Assembly: GCF_020966755.1 (NCBI RefSeq)
Contig: NZ_JAJKFT010000004.1
Coordinates: 806,001 to 870,000 of the forward strand
DNA from: Blastopirellula sediminis
Lineage (GTDB): Bacteria > Planctomycetota > Planctomycetia > Pirellulales > Pirellulaceae
DNA length: 64,000 nucleotides
Direction of reading: 5' to 3'
This document shows, one piece after another, positions 35,867 to 45,152 of the stretch. Position numbers and translations under genes: made by a program. A model generated the notes under the pieces. It did not search any database and had not been told where the DNA came from. It worked only from the letters and a program-made list of their open reading frames with translations. Numbering within the stretch: the first letter of the stretch is position 1; every line of letters begins with the position of its first letter.

Positions 35867-36244
35867 ATGAACGAAAACGAAGTCGAATATGACTACGACA
35901 GCTATGTCGAAATATGGCGGACGATCATGACGAACGTCTTGCAGTGGAATGATTGGCAGCAGGAACTATGGCTCCAACGGACCGGATATCCGTTGTTGTC
36001 GACCAAGGGCTTCTGTTTTCATGAGGAGCCGTGGTACTGGCTGCACTCGGAGATTGCAGCCGAGTTTTACGAGAGCTCGAGTTGGAGCGTAGACCTCTTG
36101 CGAGGTATTGAAGGAAAACTGTGTCGGATTTTGGGCGAAGTATTTCAGCACAACGCCGTCGATCTGGAGAAGCGAGAGTCGCCGCAGTTTTGGGAAGAAG
36201 TCCGAGCACGCTGTCGAGAAGCGTGCCGCGTTGACAACGCGTAG
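35867..36244 (+). CDS. Hypothetical acidic protein
   Basis: 125 residues from ATG 35867 with aaggag 14 bp upstream. It is rich in aromatic and acidic residues (EYDYDSYVEIWRTIM; FHEEPWYWLHSEIAAEFYES), helical in prediction and without membrane segments. It starts 12 bp after the MFS gene. No family recognised. Confidence 0.6.
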   Translation: MNENEVEYDYDSYVEIWRTIMTNVLQWNDWQQELWLQRTGYPLLSTKGFCFHEEPWYWLHSEIAAEFYESSSWSVDLLRGIEGKLCRILGEVFQHNAVDLEKRESPQFWEEVRARCREACRVDNA

Positions 36245-36265
36245 GCTGGGTTTTGCCCAGCCTAC
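36241..36265. terminator. Hairpin between convergent genes
   Basis: A perfect 10-bp stem gtaggctggg / cccagcctac with a 5-nt loop covers the stop codon of the preceding gene and faces the bacterioferritin gene. It has no T run, so it may be a palindromic repeat acting as a bidirectional terminator. Confidence 0.5.
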
Positions 36266-36280
36266 GACGAATCTGGCGGA

Positions 36281-36751
36281 CTAGTTCCCCGACATATGCT
36301 TCGCGATGTAGGCCGATTCCCCCATCCGCTCGATCAGATCGAGTTGCAGCTCGAGCCAGGCCATGTGACCTTCTTCGTCGAGCACGATGCTCTCGAACAA
36401 GGTGCGCGTGCCGATGTCGGAGTCTTGCGACGCTTGTTGCGAAGCGGCGGTGTAGAACTGGATCGCTTCTCTTTCGTCTTCCAGGTCGGAGGTGAAGAGC
36501 TCGGCGAGGGTATTAGCGCGGATCGGAGCTTTATCGAGGGTGAGCGCCGGGTCTCCTTTGAGGAACAAGATCCGTTCCAGGTACTTTTCAGAGTGCCCCA
36601 GCTCTTCCTGCATTTCTTCTCGCATCTTGGCGGCGAGCAGATCGAGCCCCCAATCGTCGAGGACCGCCGCATGCAGTTGGTACTGATGGCAGGCGGTCAG
36701 TTCCATCGAGAGCGCTTTCTGCAGATTCTTGATCGAGTTCGCTTGAGGCAT
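36281..36751 (-). CDS. bfr: Bacterioferritin-like ferroxidase without the haem methionine
   Basis: 156 residues, near the usual family length. All six ferroxidase ligands are present: Glu17, Glu50, His53, Glu93, Glu126 and His129. The position of the haem-ligating Met52 of E. coli Bfr is Leu51 in EELGHSEKY, so haem binding is probably lost. The protein should form a 24-mer that oxidises and stores iron. It is the third gene of a minus-strand cluster after a DUF1641 protein and sulfide:quinone reductase. Confidence 0.9.
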   Translation of the reverse strand: MPQANSIKNLQKALSMELTACHQYQLHAAVLDDWGLDLLAAKMREEMQEELGHSEKYLERILFLKGDPALTLDKAPIRANTLAELFTSDLEDEREAIQFYTAASQQASQDSDIGTRTLFESIVLDEEGHMAWLELQLDLIERMGESAYIAKHMSGN

Positions 36752-36816
36752 CGCGTCGGTTCCTTCGATTGTGGGATTCTTCAGTCGTTGGGAGCGCTCG
36801 CTCGATCACGCCAGGC

Positions 36817-38001
36817 TTACGCTCTCCCTTTCAGCATGCCGTGCCAATATAACGCAGGCAGGCCATACTTTTTAAGGAGGAGCATGCTAAATCGTTCCTG
36901 CGCTTGATTGAACGGGAAGGTCTCTTCCGGCTCGCCGTCGTAATTGAACTCGGCCAGCACCAAACTGTCGTAGCCGGTGACGACCGGGCACGACGTATAG
37001 CCGTCGTAAATCGCGGTCAGCGGCTGATGTCGCATTTCCGACAAAAGGTTCTCGACCAACACCGGGGCCTGTTTGCGAATCGCGGCGCCGGTTTTGGAAG
37101 TCGGCAGGCTCGCTGCGTCGCCGAGCGCAAAAACATTGGAAAACCGGACATGCTGCAGCGTGTACTGATCGACGTCGACCCAGCCGGCTTCGCTGGCCAG
37201 TTCGCTGTTGGCGACAAAGTCAGGGGCGCCCATCGGCGGCGTGACATGGATCATGTCGTAATGGAGGACTACTTCTTCTTCCGTATCGGTCCGGCGATAG
37301 ATCGCTTCTTTCGAGTCAGAGCGAATTTCGACCAGATCATGACGAAGTCGCGTTTCGACTCCTTTTCGCGCCACTGTCTTTTCGAGAACTTCCCGATATT
37401 TATCGACGGCGAAGAGCCGAGGCCCGGCCGCTGTGAAAATCACGTTAATCTTGTCGCGAACGCCGCTACGGCGGAAGTAATCTTCGGCCAGATAGCAAAT
37501 CTTCTGCGGGGCGCCGCCGCATTTCACGGCGCCAGCTGGTTGGGTGAAGATCGCGGTTCCTTCTTTCAGCTCGCGAATGAACTTCCAAGTGCTGCCGACG
37601 GTGTTGATCGAGTAGTTGCTGCAAACGCCGTTCTTGCCGACCGCTTCCCGCAGCCCTTTGATCTTGTCCCAGTTCAGCTGAATGCCGGGGGCAACGATCA
37701 GATAGTCATACGCAACTTCGACCCCTTCGCGCGTCGTCAGGCTGTTTTGATGGGGATTGAACGCAACGACCGCGTCGCGGATCCACTCAACCCCGTACGG
37801 GATAACGTCCGCTTCGTTCTTGCCGGACTGCTCTGGCGTAAACATTCCACCGCCGACCAACGTCCAGAGCGGTTGGTAGTAGTGCTTCTCCGACGGTTCG
37901 ATGATCGCGATGTCGAGCGTGGGATCGGCGTTTCGCAATCGCGCGGCGGTCGAAATGCCTGCCGTTCCTCCGCCGACGATGACGATTTGGTGGTGGCTCA
38001 T
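36817..38001 (-). CDS. sqr: Sulfide:quinone oxidoreductase, type II (SQRDL-like)
   Basis: 394 residues. The Rossmann FAD motif GGGTAGIS is near residue 10. The two conserved redox Cys contexts of type II SQR are visible: AVKCGGAPQKICYLAEDYFR (about 158-177) and YTSCPVVTGYDSLVLAEFNY (about 342-361), followed by the membrane-associating C-terminus (QERFSMLLLKKYGLPALYWH). The family oxidises sulfide and passes electrons to quinone. It follows the DUF1641 gene by 11 bp, a pairing seen widely. It probably serves sulfide detoxification. Confidence 0.9.
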   Translation of the reverse strand: MSHHQIVIVGGGTAGISTAARLRNADPTLDIAIIEPSEKHYYQPLWTLVGGGMFTPEQSGKNEADVIPYGVEWIRDAVVAFNPHQNSLTTREGVEVAYDYLIVAPGIQLNWDKIKGLREAVGKNGVCSNYSINTVGSTWKFIRELKEGTAIFTQPAGAVKCGGAPQKICYLAEDYFRRSGVRDKINVIFTAAGPRLFAVDKYREVLEKTVARKGVETRLRHDLVEIRSDSKEAIYRRTDTEEEVVLHYDMIHVTPPMGAPDFVANSELASEAGWVDVDQYTLQHVRFSNVFALGDAASLPTSKTGAAIRKQAPVLVENLLSEMRHQPLTAIYDGYTSCPVVTGYDSLVLAEFNYDGEPEETFPFNQAQERFSMLLLKKYGLPALYWHGMLKGRA

Positions 38002-38012
38002 AATATCGACTC

Positions 38013-38771
38013 CTACGATTGCGATTGTTGGGATACGGGGCTATTGGGATGTTTCGCTTCGAGCATGCCGCCGAAGCATTTGCTGAACTGCACGGCGAAT
38101 GCGAGGGCACGCTGCGTGTTTGGATCGCGGGCCGCTTTCAGCATGCCGAACAAACCGATACGGGGCGGAACCGGATGTTCGCAGCTGCCTTGACGGCAAC
38201 TCGACAAGGCGCTACCGGCCAGGCTGACCGTTTCGACCGACGCCTCGCTAAGGACGTCCGATTGCAGCAGATAGCCAAGCCGATCAAGCTCTTCCTTCCG
38301 GATCTTGCCGCCGAGATAGAGGGCGGCGTAGAGACCGTTCTTGAGGCTTTGCTCCAGCTCGATTCCTTCGTTCTTTAGATTGGCCGCCCATTCGTCAAAC
38401 GTGTCGATCGCGATGGCGACCAGGTTGGGCAACTCTTCGGCGGCGCCGGCCGCTTGTTGCAGCTTCGGCAGATGGTCGACCAGAGAGCTGAGGGCCTGCA
38501 TGTTCTGCGGCTCGGTCAACTTTTTAACCAGCTTCAGAATATCGGTCGCACGCTGCTCCAGGTCGATGCCTTGATCGGCCGCCTGACGAGCCAGGCTGTC
38601 GAACAGGTCGACGGCGATCGCCACCAGATTGGGAAGCTCGCGAGCCGCTTGCAGCAGCTTGTCGAGCTCTTCCGCGTGATCGAGCAGGCGGTGGAGCATC
38701 TCCTGCGTCTGCGGTTCGTTCAGGCGCTGGGTAATCGACATCGAACGCTCACTGACTTGGACGTCGCTCAT
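38013..38771 (-). CDS. DUF1641 family protein
   Basis: 252 residues, mostly helical, with two similar stretches (LPNLVAIAVDLFDSLARQAA and LPNLVAIAIDTFDEWAANLK), which looks like an internal duplication. The DUF1641 core (FGMLKAARDPNTQRALAFAV) lies near the C-terminus. DUF1641 proteins are commonly next to SQR or formate dehydrogenase-like genes and may help electron transfer or assembly; function is unproven. First gene of the SQR-bacterioferritin cluster. Confidence 0.85.
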   Translation of the reverse strand: MSDVQVSERSMSITQRLNEPQTQEMLHRLLDHAEELDKLLQAARELPNLVAIAVDLFDSLARQAADQGIDLEQRATDILKLVKKLTEPQNMQALSSLVDHLPKLQQAAGAAEELPNLVAIAIDTFDEWAANLKNEGIELEQSLKNGLYAALYLGGKIRKEELDRLGYLLQSDVLSEASVETVSLAGSALSSCRQGSCEHPVPPRIGLFGMLKAARDPNTQRALAFAVQFSKCFGGMLEAKHPNSPVSQQSQS

Positions 38772-39107
38772 CGCGATCCTCGCTTCTGCATTGGGCGGAT
38801 GGCGGCCGGAGTCGCCAATCGGTGCGTCACTGTTACTTCTTTATATCGGAAGATCGCGACATGTCAATTCTTTGGGCGGGGGAGCAGTTTGGCGAAACGG
38901 CGAAATGCCAGGAAATAGGCCGTAAACGACCAGTTTCGTCGTGCAGTTTTTTCGACAATTGCATGGACTTTTTGGCGGTAGGTGAGGGATTTGGGGGGCG
39001 GCGTCCGCTTCTATTTTTAGAAACGGGAAATCTAGTAGAAGTGGAGGGTGCTTTGCTATCATTAAGGGATCACAAGCGTCACAAGGCGTTCTGTCGCAAA
39101 GGCATGT
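38772..39107. other. Divergent intergenic region
   Basis: About 335 bp between the DUF1641 gene (minus) and the ECF sigma gene (plus), with AT-rich patches near 38990-39065. Promoters in both directions are expected. I see no further motif. Confidence 0.5.
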
Positions 39108-39692
39108 ATGACTTCGCAGGCAAACACCACCCAACTTCAAGCGCTCATCGACCTGGCGTCGCAGGGAAACAAAGAGGCGTATGGGGAGCTGATCGGTCAA
39201 GCGTCGACGCGTCTGCTTCACCTGACGCGCAAAATGCTGCGGGGTTTCCCTCAACTGCAACGTTGGGAGGGAACCGATGACGTCTTTCAAACCGCGGCAA
39301 TGCGACTATACCGTTCTCTCTCGGACGTTCAGCCTGCGTCGGTTCGCGAGTTTCTGGGCCTGGCGACGCTACAAATACGCCGTACCCTTATTGATCTTGC
39401 CCGGCACCACTGTGGTCCCGGACGTCACGGCGACAAGCATCACAGCGATGGAGACGGCGGAGCGCTGCAGCAAGCGGCGTCGAGCCCTGATTCGCTTGAC
39501 GACTGGCTGCGACTTCACCAGGCCGTGGAGCAGTTGCCCGCGGACGAACGCGAAGCGTTTCAACTGGTCTGGTACGCCGGGATGCCTCAGCAGGAAATCG
39601 CCCAGTTGCTGGACATTTCCGTTTCTACGGTGCAGCGACGCTGGTATCGCGCACAAAGCGCCTTGGGCGCCATTCTGCGAGCCGATTCGTAG
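39108..39692 (+). CDS. ECF-family RNA polymerase sigma factor
   Basis: 194 residues from ATG 39108. Region 2 covers about 20-95 (LIGQASTRLLHLTRKMLRGF; GTDDVFQTAAMRLYRSL) and region 4 about 135-190 (LPADEREAFQLVWYAGMPQQ; the HTH is EIAQLLDISVSTVQRRWYRA). Between them lies a loop of about 30 residues rich in Gly/His. The architecture matches the planctomycete ECF-STK class, in which the sigma factor is encoded with a Ser/Thr kinase. The kinase gene starts 20 bp after its stop. Confidence 0.93.
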   Translation: MTSQANTTQLQALIDLASQGNKEAYGELIGQASTRLLHLTRKMLRGFPQLQRWEGTDDVFQTAAMRLYRSLSDVQPASVREFLGLATLQIRRTLIDLARHHCGPGRHGDKHHSDGDGGALQQAASSPDSLDDWLRLHQAVEQLPADEREAFQLVWYAGMPQQEIAQLLDISVSTVQRRWYRAQSALGAILRADS

Positions 39693-39711
39693 TCTTTTCA
39701 GGGGCAAGGGT

Positions 39712-42700
39712 ATGCACGAAGAAGAGAGGCTCGACGATCTGCTTGTGCAGTGGGGCGAAGCGAGTCAGCGAGGAGAGCGGTTGTCGGCCGAGCAACTGTG
39801 CGCCGATTGCCCGGAGCTTATCCCGGCCTTAAGTGAGCGGATCAAGAGCGTCGAACTCGTTCAGCAGTTTATCCAATTGGATGAAGAGGCGTTTGGCGAC
39901 TTCTTGCAGTTGCCCGATTTCGACGCGATCCAGATCGGCGCCGAAGAGACGCGACTGCTGGAATCAAAGGTCCCCTTAGAGCAATTCCGGCAGCGACTGT
40001 CCGATTCGGAGTTGCTGGACGCCGCCAAAGTAGAAGAGCTGCGTATCGCCTTTCCCGCCGACGATTCGCTCTCCTTCGCAAAACAGCTGGTTGCGGCGAG
40101 ACGCCTGACGCCGTTTCAGGCGGTCGTCTTGTTGGAAGGGAGAGAATTGCCGCTGGTGTTGGATCGATACGTACTGCTGGATGAAATCGGCGCCGGCGGG
40201 ATGGGCGCCGTCTACAAAGCGCTGCATCAGCAGATGGATCGCGTGGTGGCGCTAAAAATTTTGCCGAAGTCGGCCGTCGACTCGGCCGAAAAGGCGAAGC
40301 GTTTTCAGCGAGAAGTGATCGCGGCGGCCAAACTGGAGCATCCCAATATCGTGACCGCGTTCGACGCGCGCGAAGAGAAGGGAATCCATTTTTTGGTGAT
40401 GTCGCTGGTCGACGGCCAAGATCTGGCCAAGCTCATTCGTATGACGGGGCCCCTCTCGGCCGCCAGGGCGGTCGACTATATCGCACAAGCAGCTCGCGGA
40501 TTAGAGCACGCCCACGAGCTCGGCGTCGTTCATCGCGATATCAAGCCGGCCAACTTGCTGCTCGACTCCAAGGGGACGGTCAAGATTCTCGACATGGGGT
40601 TGGCCCGAATTGAGAATGCCGAGACCGTTGGGGCTCAGGCTGCTGCGCACGATTTGACGCAGGCCGGCATGGTGATGGGAACAGCCGCTTATCTGGCGCC
40701 CGAGCAAGCGGTCGATACCCGCGACGCCGACGCTCGCAGCGACATCTACTCGCTTGGCTGCACTCTCTATTTCCTGCTTCATGGGCGTCCCTTGTTCACG
40801 GAAGAGACGATCATGAAGACGCTCCTTGCGCACCGAGAACGGGAGATTCCCTCGATCGCTAGCGACCGCATTCCGGTCGAGCTAGATCAGGTCTTTCGCC
40901 GCATGGTCGCCAAACGGCCGGAGGATCGGTATCAGAGCATCGCGGAACTGCTCGACGCGCTACAGCAACTGAAGCTGGAAGAGGAGCACTTTGAAGCCGC
41001 TCCCCTCGGCGACTCGACCAGCAAAGCGTTCGAGGAGACTGCGACGCTGATCGACACCAGCCGGCAAGCGGTCGTCGTGCCGACGGCGGCTGCGTCGCCG
41101 CCGCGACGTTGGATCTGGGGGATCGCCGCCGTTTGCCTGCTCGCGCTGGCGGGCTTTGGCGGCTTGTGGGCCGCCGGCGTATTCTTGCGCGTCGAAACTC
41201 CGGCGGGCGTAATCGTATTGGAAATCGACCAGCCGGAACTTGCCGGCGCGGAAGTGACGGTCGATGGCCAGAAGAAGATCACGATCAGGACTGGATCAAC
41301 TCAAGAGTCGATCGAATTGACGGCCGACGAAGAGTCGCACCTGCTCAAGGTGAGTAAGGGTGGGTTTGAAACGTTTACCAAGCAGTTTCGCGTTTCGGCG
41401 GGGAAGTTAAACGCGATCACGGTTCATTTGGAGCCATTGAAGCAGGAGATGACCGAAGAGTCGCCGGCAGCGAATCCTGCGTCGATCGCCGCCGACCAGA
41501 CGGACGGGCAGCGTCGCGCGGCCGAGATGGTAGTCCGGCGCGGAGGAACGGTCGAAGTGACGAAGTGGGATGGATTCGGTTCCGTCTCGAAGGCCGAAGA
41601 CATGCCGAAGGGGCGTTTCGCCATCCAGACGGTGCTGCTGATCGACAACCAGCAAGTAACCGACGACGATCTGGCGGCCCTTTCCGATTGTATGACCTTA
41701 TCGCTCGTTCATCTTCATAACGCATCGCAGATTTCCGACAAGGGAATTGCCATATTCGCGGACAAGACGCTCGGCGATCTCTGGCTAAACGGAACGCGCG
41801 TTACCGACGCCGGGATACGTCTCCTCCCGACGGAAGGAAGTCCTGAGAATCTGCACCTTGAATACACGGCGGTTGGGGACGGCGCTTGCGATCATCTGGC
41901 GAAAATGTCTAATTTGCATTACCTTGGGACGCAAAACTCCAGTATCACCGATGTGGGACTAGCGGCGCTAGCTGCTTCGCAGTCGCTACGAATCTTGTCA
42001 TTGGGTGGCGGTCTTGAAATTACCGAGGCTGGCTTGCGAGAATTGGCGGTGGCGCCACGCCTTGGCGCTTTGGATCTCTCCCGTACATCGCTGGATGACG
42101 CGGCGATTTCCTCGCTCGCAGAGCTGAAGAATCTTTATTTGCTCAATCTGCACGGAACGAACATCACGTCGACGGGGGCGTTGGAACTGCAAAAACGGTT
42201 GCCGAATTGCGCGATCTTGCATCCCGACGTGCCGACGCGCGAAGCGGAAAAGCTGGCAGCGCTCTGGGCGGTGGGGCATGGTGGTAGAGTCGCTACGCAT
42301 AAATCCGGCATAACCTACTCGGCGGAAAACCCTGGTTCGATCCCTGACCGCGCTGTCGCCATTCAAGGAATTGTCTTTAGAGATGGCGGCGAACCTGGAT
42401 TTGCCGACGGACTGGCGAACCTGGCCGGAATCTGTGCGGCCGAGTACTTGCATTTCAACCGCTGGCAAAATGCCGATGCAGGACTTGCGAATTTTGCTCC
42501 GCCGGTCAGTTTGCTGGAGGTCAAGGTTGCCGATTCGGATGTGACCGCGGCCGGGGTTAGTCGTCTTGAGGGACTCAAGCATTTGAGAATTCTGGAACTG
42601 AAGCAGTGCTTTAAGCTTGATGACGAGGCGATGAACGTCGTTCCGAAACTGCCTGCGCTGAGGAGCCTGATTCTCGACGATGCGAAGATTAGCGACTCTG

Positions 42701-43026
42701 CACTGGCGGCAATCGGCGAGTCGCAAAAGTTGGCCCATCTCTCATTGGCGCGCTGCCCCAAGATTTCCGACGAAGGGATCGCTGATCTGATCAAGCTGGA
42801 TCGGCTCGCCTATCTAGATCTAGATCTTACTTCTCTGACTGATGTGGCGATTCCGCATTTGAGCCAGCTGCGGTCGTTGGAGATTCTCGAAATCCAGGGA
42901 ACGAAGATCACTGCCGAAGGCGCCGCTCGATTGCAGGAGGCGCTGCCCAACTGCGTCGTGTTTCACGAATCGCTGAAGGATGTGCCGTGGAAGGGAAAGG
43001 CGGTTGCGCCGGCCGCGATCGAATAA
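39712..43026 (+). CDS. Membrane Ser/Thr protein kinase with PEGA and two leucine-rich regions
   Basis: 1104 residues from ATG 39712; the open frame extends upstream across the sigma gene but that part is a shadow. N-terminal region 1-150 as in the kinase at 26323-29709; kinase about 152-420 with GAGGMGAV 160-167, Lys182, HRDIKPAN 274-281 and DMG; helix about 468-491; PEGA about 496-573; leucine-rich repeats about 646-836 and again about 909-1083. It lacks the FGE-sulfatase domain. Placement behind the ECF sigma gene suggests it phosphorylates or controls that factor in response to an external signal. Confidence 0.93.
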   Translation: MHEEERLDDLLVQWGEASQRGERLSAEQLCADCPELIPALSERIKSVELVQQFIQLDEEAFGDFLQLPDFDAIQIGAEETRLLESKVPLEQFRQRLSDSELLDAAKVEELRIAFPADDSLSFAKQLVAARRLTPFQAVVLLEGRELPLVLDRYVLLDEIGAGGMGAVYKALHQQMDRVVALKILPKSAVDSAEKAKRFQREVIAAAKLEHPNIVTAFDAREEKGIHFLVMSLVDGQDLAKLIRMTGPLSAARAVDYIAQAARGLEHAHELGVVHRDIKPANLLLDSKGTVKILDMGLARIENAETVGAQAAAHDLTQAGMVMGTAAYLAPEQAVDTRDADARSDIYSLGCTLYFLLHGRPLFTEETIMKTLLAHREREIPSIASDRIPVELDQVFRRMVAKRPEDRYQSIAELLDALQQLKLEEEHFEAAPLGDSTSKAFEETATLIDTSRQAVVVPTAAASPPRRWIWGIAAVCLLALAGFGGLWAAGVFLRVETPAGVIVLEIDQPELAGAEVTVDGQKKITIRTGSTQESIELTADEESHLLKVSKGGFETFTKQFRVSAGKLNAITVHLEPLKQEMTEESPAANPASIAADQTDGQRRAAEMVVRRGGTVEVTKWDGFGSVSKAEDMPKGRFAIQTVLLIDNQQVTDDDLAALSDCMTLSLVHLHNASQISDKGIAIFADKTLGDLWLNGTRVTDAGIRLLPTEGSPENLHLEYTAVGDGACDHLAKMSNLHYLGTQNSSITDVGLAALAASQSLRILSLGGGLEITEAGLRELAVAPRLGALDLSRTSLDDAAISSLAELKNLYLLNLHGTNITSTGALELQKRLPNCAILHPDVPTREAEKLAALWAVGHGGRVATHKSGITYSAENPGSIPDRAVAIQGIVFRDGGEPGFADGLANLAGICAAEYLHFNRWQNADAGLANFAPPVSLLEVKVADSDVTAAGVSRLEGLKHLRILELKQCFKLDDEAMNVVPKLPALRSLILDDAKISDSALAAIGESQKLAHLSLARCPKISDEGIADLIKLDRLAYLDLDLTSLTDVAIPHLSQLRSLEILEIQGTKITAEGAARLQEALPNCVVFHESLKDVPWKGKAVAPAAIE

Positions 43027-43261
43027 CGCTCTGGCGATGTGACATCTCGCGGCAGATTGGGCGATCCGAGAATCGCCGTGATTACGGATGCCTCTCCCGT
43101 GTCTCTGCGTTCGAGAGCAACTTCTGGTAACGCGGCGGCTGGTCGAGTATACATGACCATGGCGCTCATGCCCCTGCTGGCAAGGCAAAATCGTCGCTCG
43201 CTGGCACGGTTCTTCCGTTGGCCAAACGGACGATTCGAAAAACATCTTGGATTTACACCTC

Positions 43262-44221
43262 ATGGATGCGCGTGAATCGATTCAGCAAATCTCAGCCGCT
43301 TTGAATCAGGCGGTTATCGGTCAGGCCGAAGTGGTCGAGCGGCTGTTGATCGCGTTGGTCGCGAACGGCCATGTCTTGATGGAAGGTTTGCCGGGGACCG
43401 CCAAGACCCGCTCGATCAAGACTCTTTCGCACTTAGTCGACAGCAAATTCAGCCGTGTGCAGTTTACGCCGGACTTGTTGCCGTCAGACGTGACCGGCGC
43501 CCAGATCTATCGAGAGCAAAGCGGCTCGTTCGAGTTTCAGCCGGGGCCGATCTTCGGCAATTTGGTGCTGGCGGACGAAATCAATCGTGCTCCGGCCAAG
43601 GTGCAAGCGGCGCTGCTGGAAGCGATGGAAGAACGCCAAGTGACGGTCGCGGCCGAGACGCACAAGTTGCCGGACTTGTTTCTGGTGATGGCGACGCAAA
43701 ACCCAATCGAACAGGAAGGGACCTATCCGCTGCCAGAAGCGCAGATGGATCGCTTCTTGCTCTATGTGCGGGTTGACTATCCAGCCGGCGACAACGAGCT
43801 TTCGATCCTGCGGCTGGTCCGCGGCGAGAAAGCGGGAACCGCCAGCGCCGAAACTCCCAAGCTGTCTCAGGAGGTCATCTTCGCCGCTCGCCGAGAAGTG
43901 AATCAAGTGCAAGTCGCTGAGCCGGCCGAGCGTTATATCGTCGACCTGGTCCTGGGGACGCGCAATCCGCAGAATTACGACGGCGATCTGCCGAAGTGGA
44001 TTCGGATTGGGGCAAGTCCCCGCGGAACGATCGCGCTCGATGCGGCGGCGCGGGCTCATGCCTGGTTGCATGGTCAAACGTTCGTCTCGCCTGACAACAT
44101 TCGGGCAGTGGCGCCGGCTTGCCTGGCACATCGCGTCCATCTGACGTACGAAGCGGAAGCGGCCGGCATCACGCGAACGGACGTGATTGAGACATTGCTG
44201 AAAACGGTCGTTCCGGCGTAG
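43262..44221 (+). CDS. moxR: MoxR-family AAA+ ATPase
   Basis: 319 residues from ATG 43262. Walker A GLPGTAKTR (about 40-48), Walker B region VLADEINRAPAKVQAALLEA and the sensor MATQNPIEQEGTYPLPEAQMDRF are clear. MoxR proteins act as chaperones with von Willebrand A (VWA) proteins. It starts the seven-gene block of DUF58, DUF4381 and BatABCD, spaced by 10 bp or by 4-bp overlaps. Confidence 0.95.
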   Translation: MDARESIQQISAALNQAVIGQAEVVERLLIALVANGHVLMEGLPGTAKTRSIKTLSHLVDSKFSRVQFTPDLLPSDVTGAQIYREQSGSFEFQPGPIFGNLVLADEINRAPAKVQAALLEAMEERQVTVAAETHKLPDLFLVMATQNPIEQEGTYPLPEAQMDRFLLYVRVDYPAGDNELSILRLVRGEKAGTASAETPKLSQEVIFAARREVNQVQVAEPAERYIVDLVLGTRNPQNYDGDLPKWIRIGASPRGTIALDAAARAHAWLHGQTFVSPDNIRAVAPACLAHRVHLTYEAEAAGITRTDVIETLLKTVVPA

Positions 44222-44231
44222 GGGATTCCTC

Positions 44232-45152
44232 ATGGGCGCACGGATTGAAGTCACGTTTGACGAGCTTTGGATGCTGAAGGCGCAGGCCCGCGGCTTCTCG
44301 CTGCAAGCGCGTCAGCCGATCTCGTCGCTGTTGGCCGGCCGGCATGCGTCACGGTTGCGGGGAAGGGGACTCGCGTTCGAAGAACTGCGGCAGTATCGCG
44401 AAGGGGACGACGTCCGGACGATCGACTGGAAAGCGACCGCGCGGCTCCGTAGTCCGCAGGTCCGCGTCTATTCCGAAGAGCGGGAACGCCCAGTGTTGTT
44501 CGTCGTCGATCAGCGGGCGCCGATGTTCTTCGGCAGTCGCAGCAAGATGAAATCGGTCGCGGCGGCCGAGGTGATGGCGCTCGGCGCCTGGCGAACGCTT
44601 GAATCGGGGGATCGCGTCGGCGGCATCGTCTTCAACGAGGCGGAAGCGGTCGAAGTTCGGCCCCATCGAAGTCGGACGCGTCTGCTGCAACTGTTTCATG
44701 AAACGATCCGCATGAACCGCCAGCTGACCGAACGTGAACCGGTTAGCGGCGACGTCGACTTGAATGCGGCGCTGCGGCAGGCGCTCAACGTCGCGCATCA
44801 TAGTCACCTGGTGGTGGTGATCAGCGATCTGGATGGCGCCAATGAAGAGACCGAAAAGTTGGCGACTCAGTTGGTGGCGCACAACGACGTATTGATCGTC
44901 GCGGTTTACGATCCGCTTGGCGCCGTCTTGAGCGGCTCGCCGGGGATGATGGCAAGCGATCGGGGGCAGGTTTGGGAGATCCCAGCGGGCAAGCAGTTTT
45001 CGGAACGCTTTCAGAAAGCGTTTCAGGAGCGACTCGATCAGTGGACGACGCTCTTCCACAATCTGCGCGTGCCGGTGTTGCCGATCTCAACCGCCTATCC
45101 GGTCGATGAGCAAATTCGGAGCATCTTGGGAGATCGGCCGACCGCCTCATGA
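44232..45152 (+). CDS. DUF58 family protein (MoxR partner)
   Basis: 306 residues from ATG 44232, ten bp after MoxR. The DUF58 signature GRGLAFEELRQYREGDDVRTIDWKATA lies near 38-64, and a VWA-like fold follows (RPVLFVVDQRAPMFFG; LVVVISDLDG). It is cytoplasmic by prediction. Its stop overlaps the next start (ATGA at 45149). Confidence 0.93.
   Translation: MGARIEVTFDELWMLKAQARGFSLQARQPISSLLAGRHASRLRGRGLAFEELRQYREGDDVRTIDWKATARLRSPQVRVYSEERERPVLFVVDQRAPMFFGSRSKMKSVAAAEVMALGAWRTLESGDRVGGIVFNEAEAVEVRPHRSRTRLLQLFHETIRMNRQLTEREPVSGDVDLNAALRQALNVAHHSHLVVVISDLDGANEETEKLATQLVAHNDVLIVAVYDPLGAVLSGSPGMMASDRGQVWEIPAGKQFSERFQKAFQERLDQWTTLFHNLRVPVLPISTAYPVDEQIRSILGDRPTAS

Noticed and set aside
39277-39711. 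Upstream extension of the second kinase frame across the ECF sigma gene
   Set aside because: The residues before ATG 39712 are a frame-shifted shadow of the sigma gene; the kinase N-terminus aligns with its paralogue only from 39712.
43027-43261. 235-bp gap between the kinase and MoxR genes
   Set aside because: I searched it for small RNA or a short gene; nothing convincing beyond a probable MoxR promoter.
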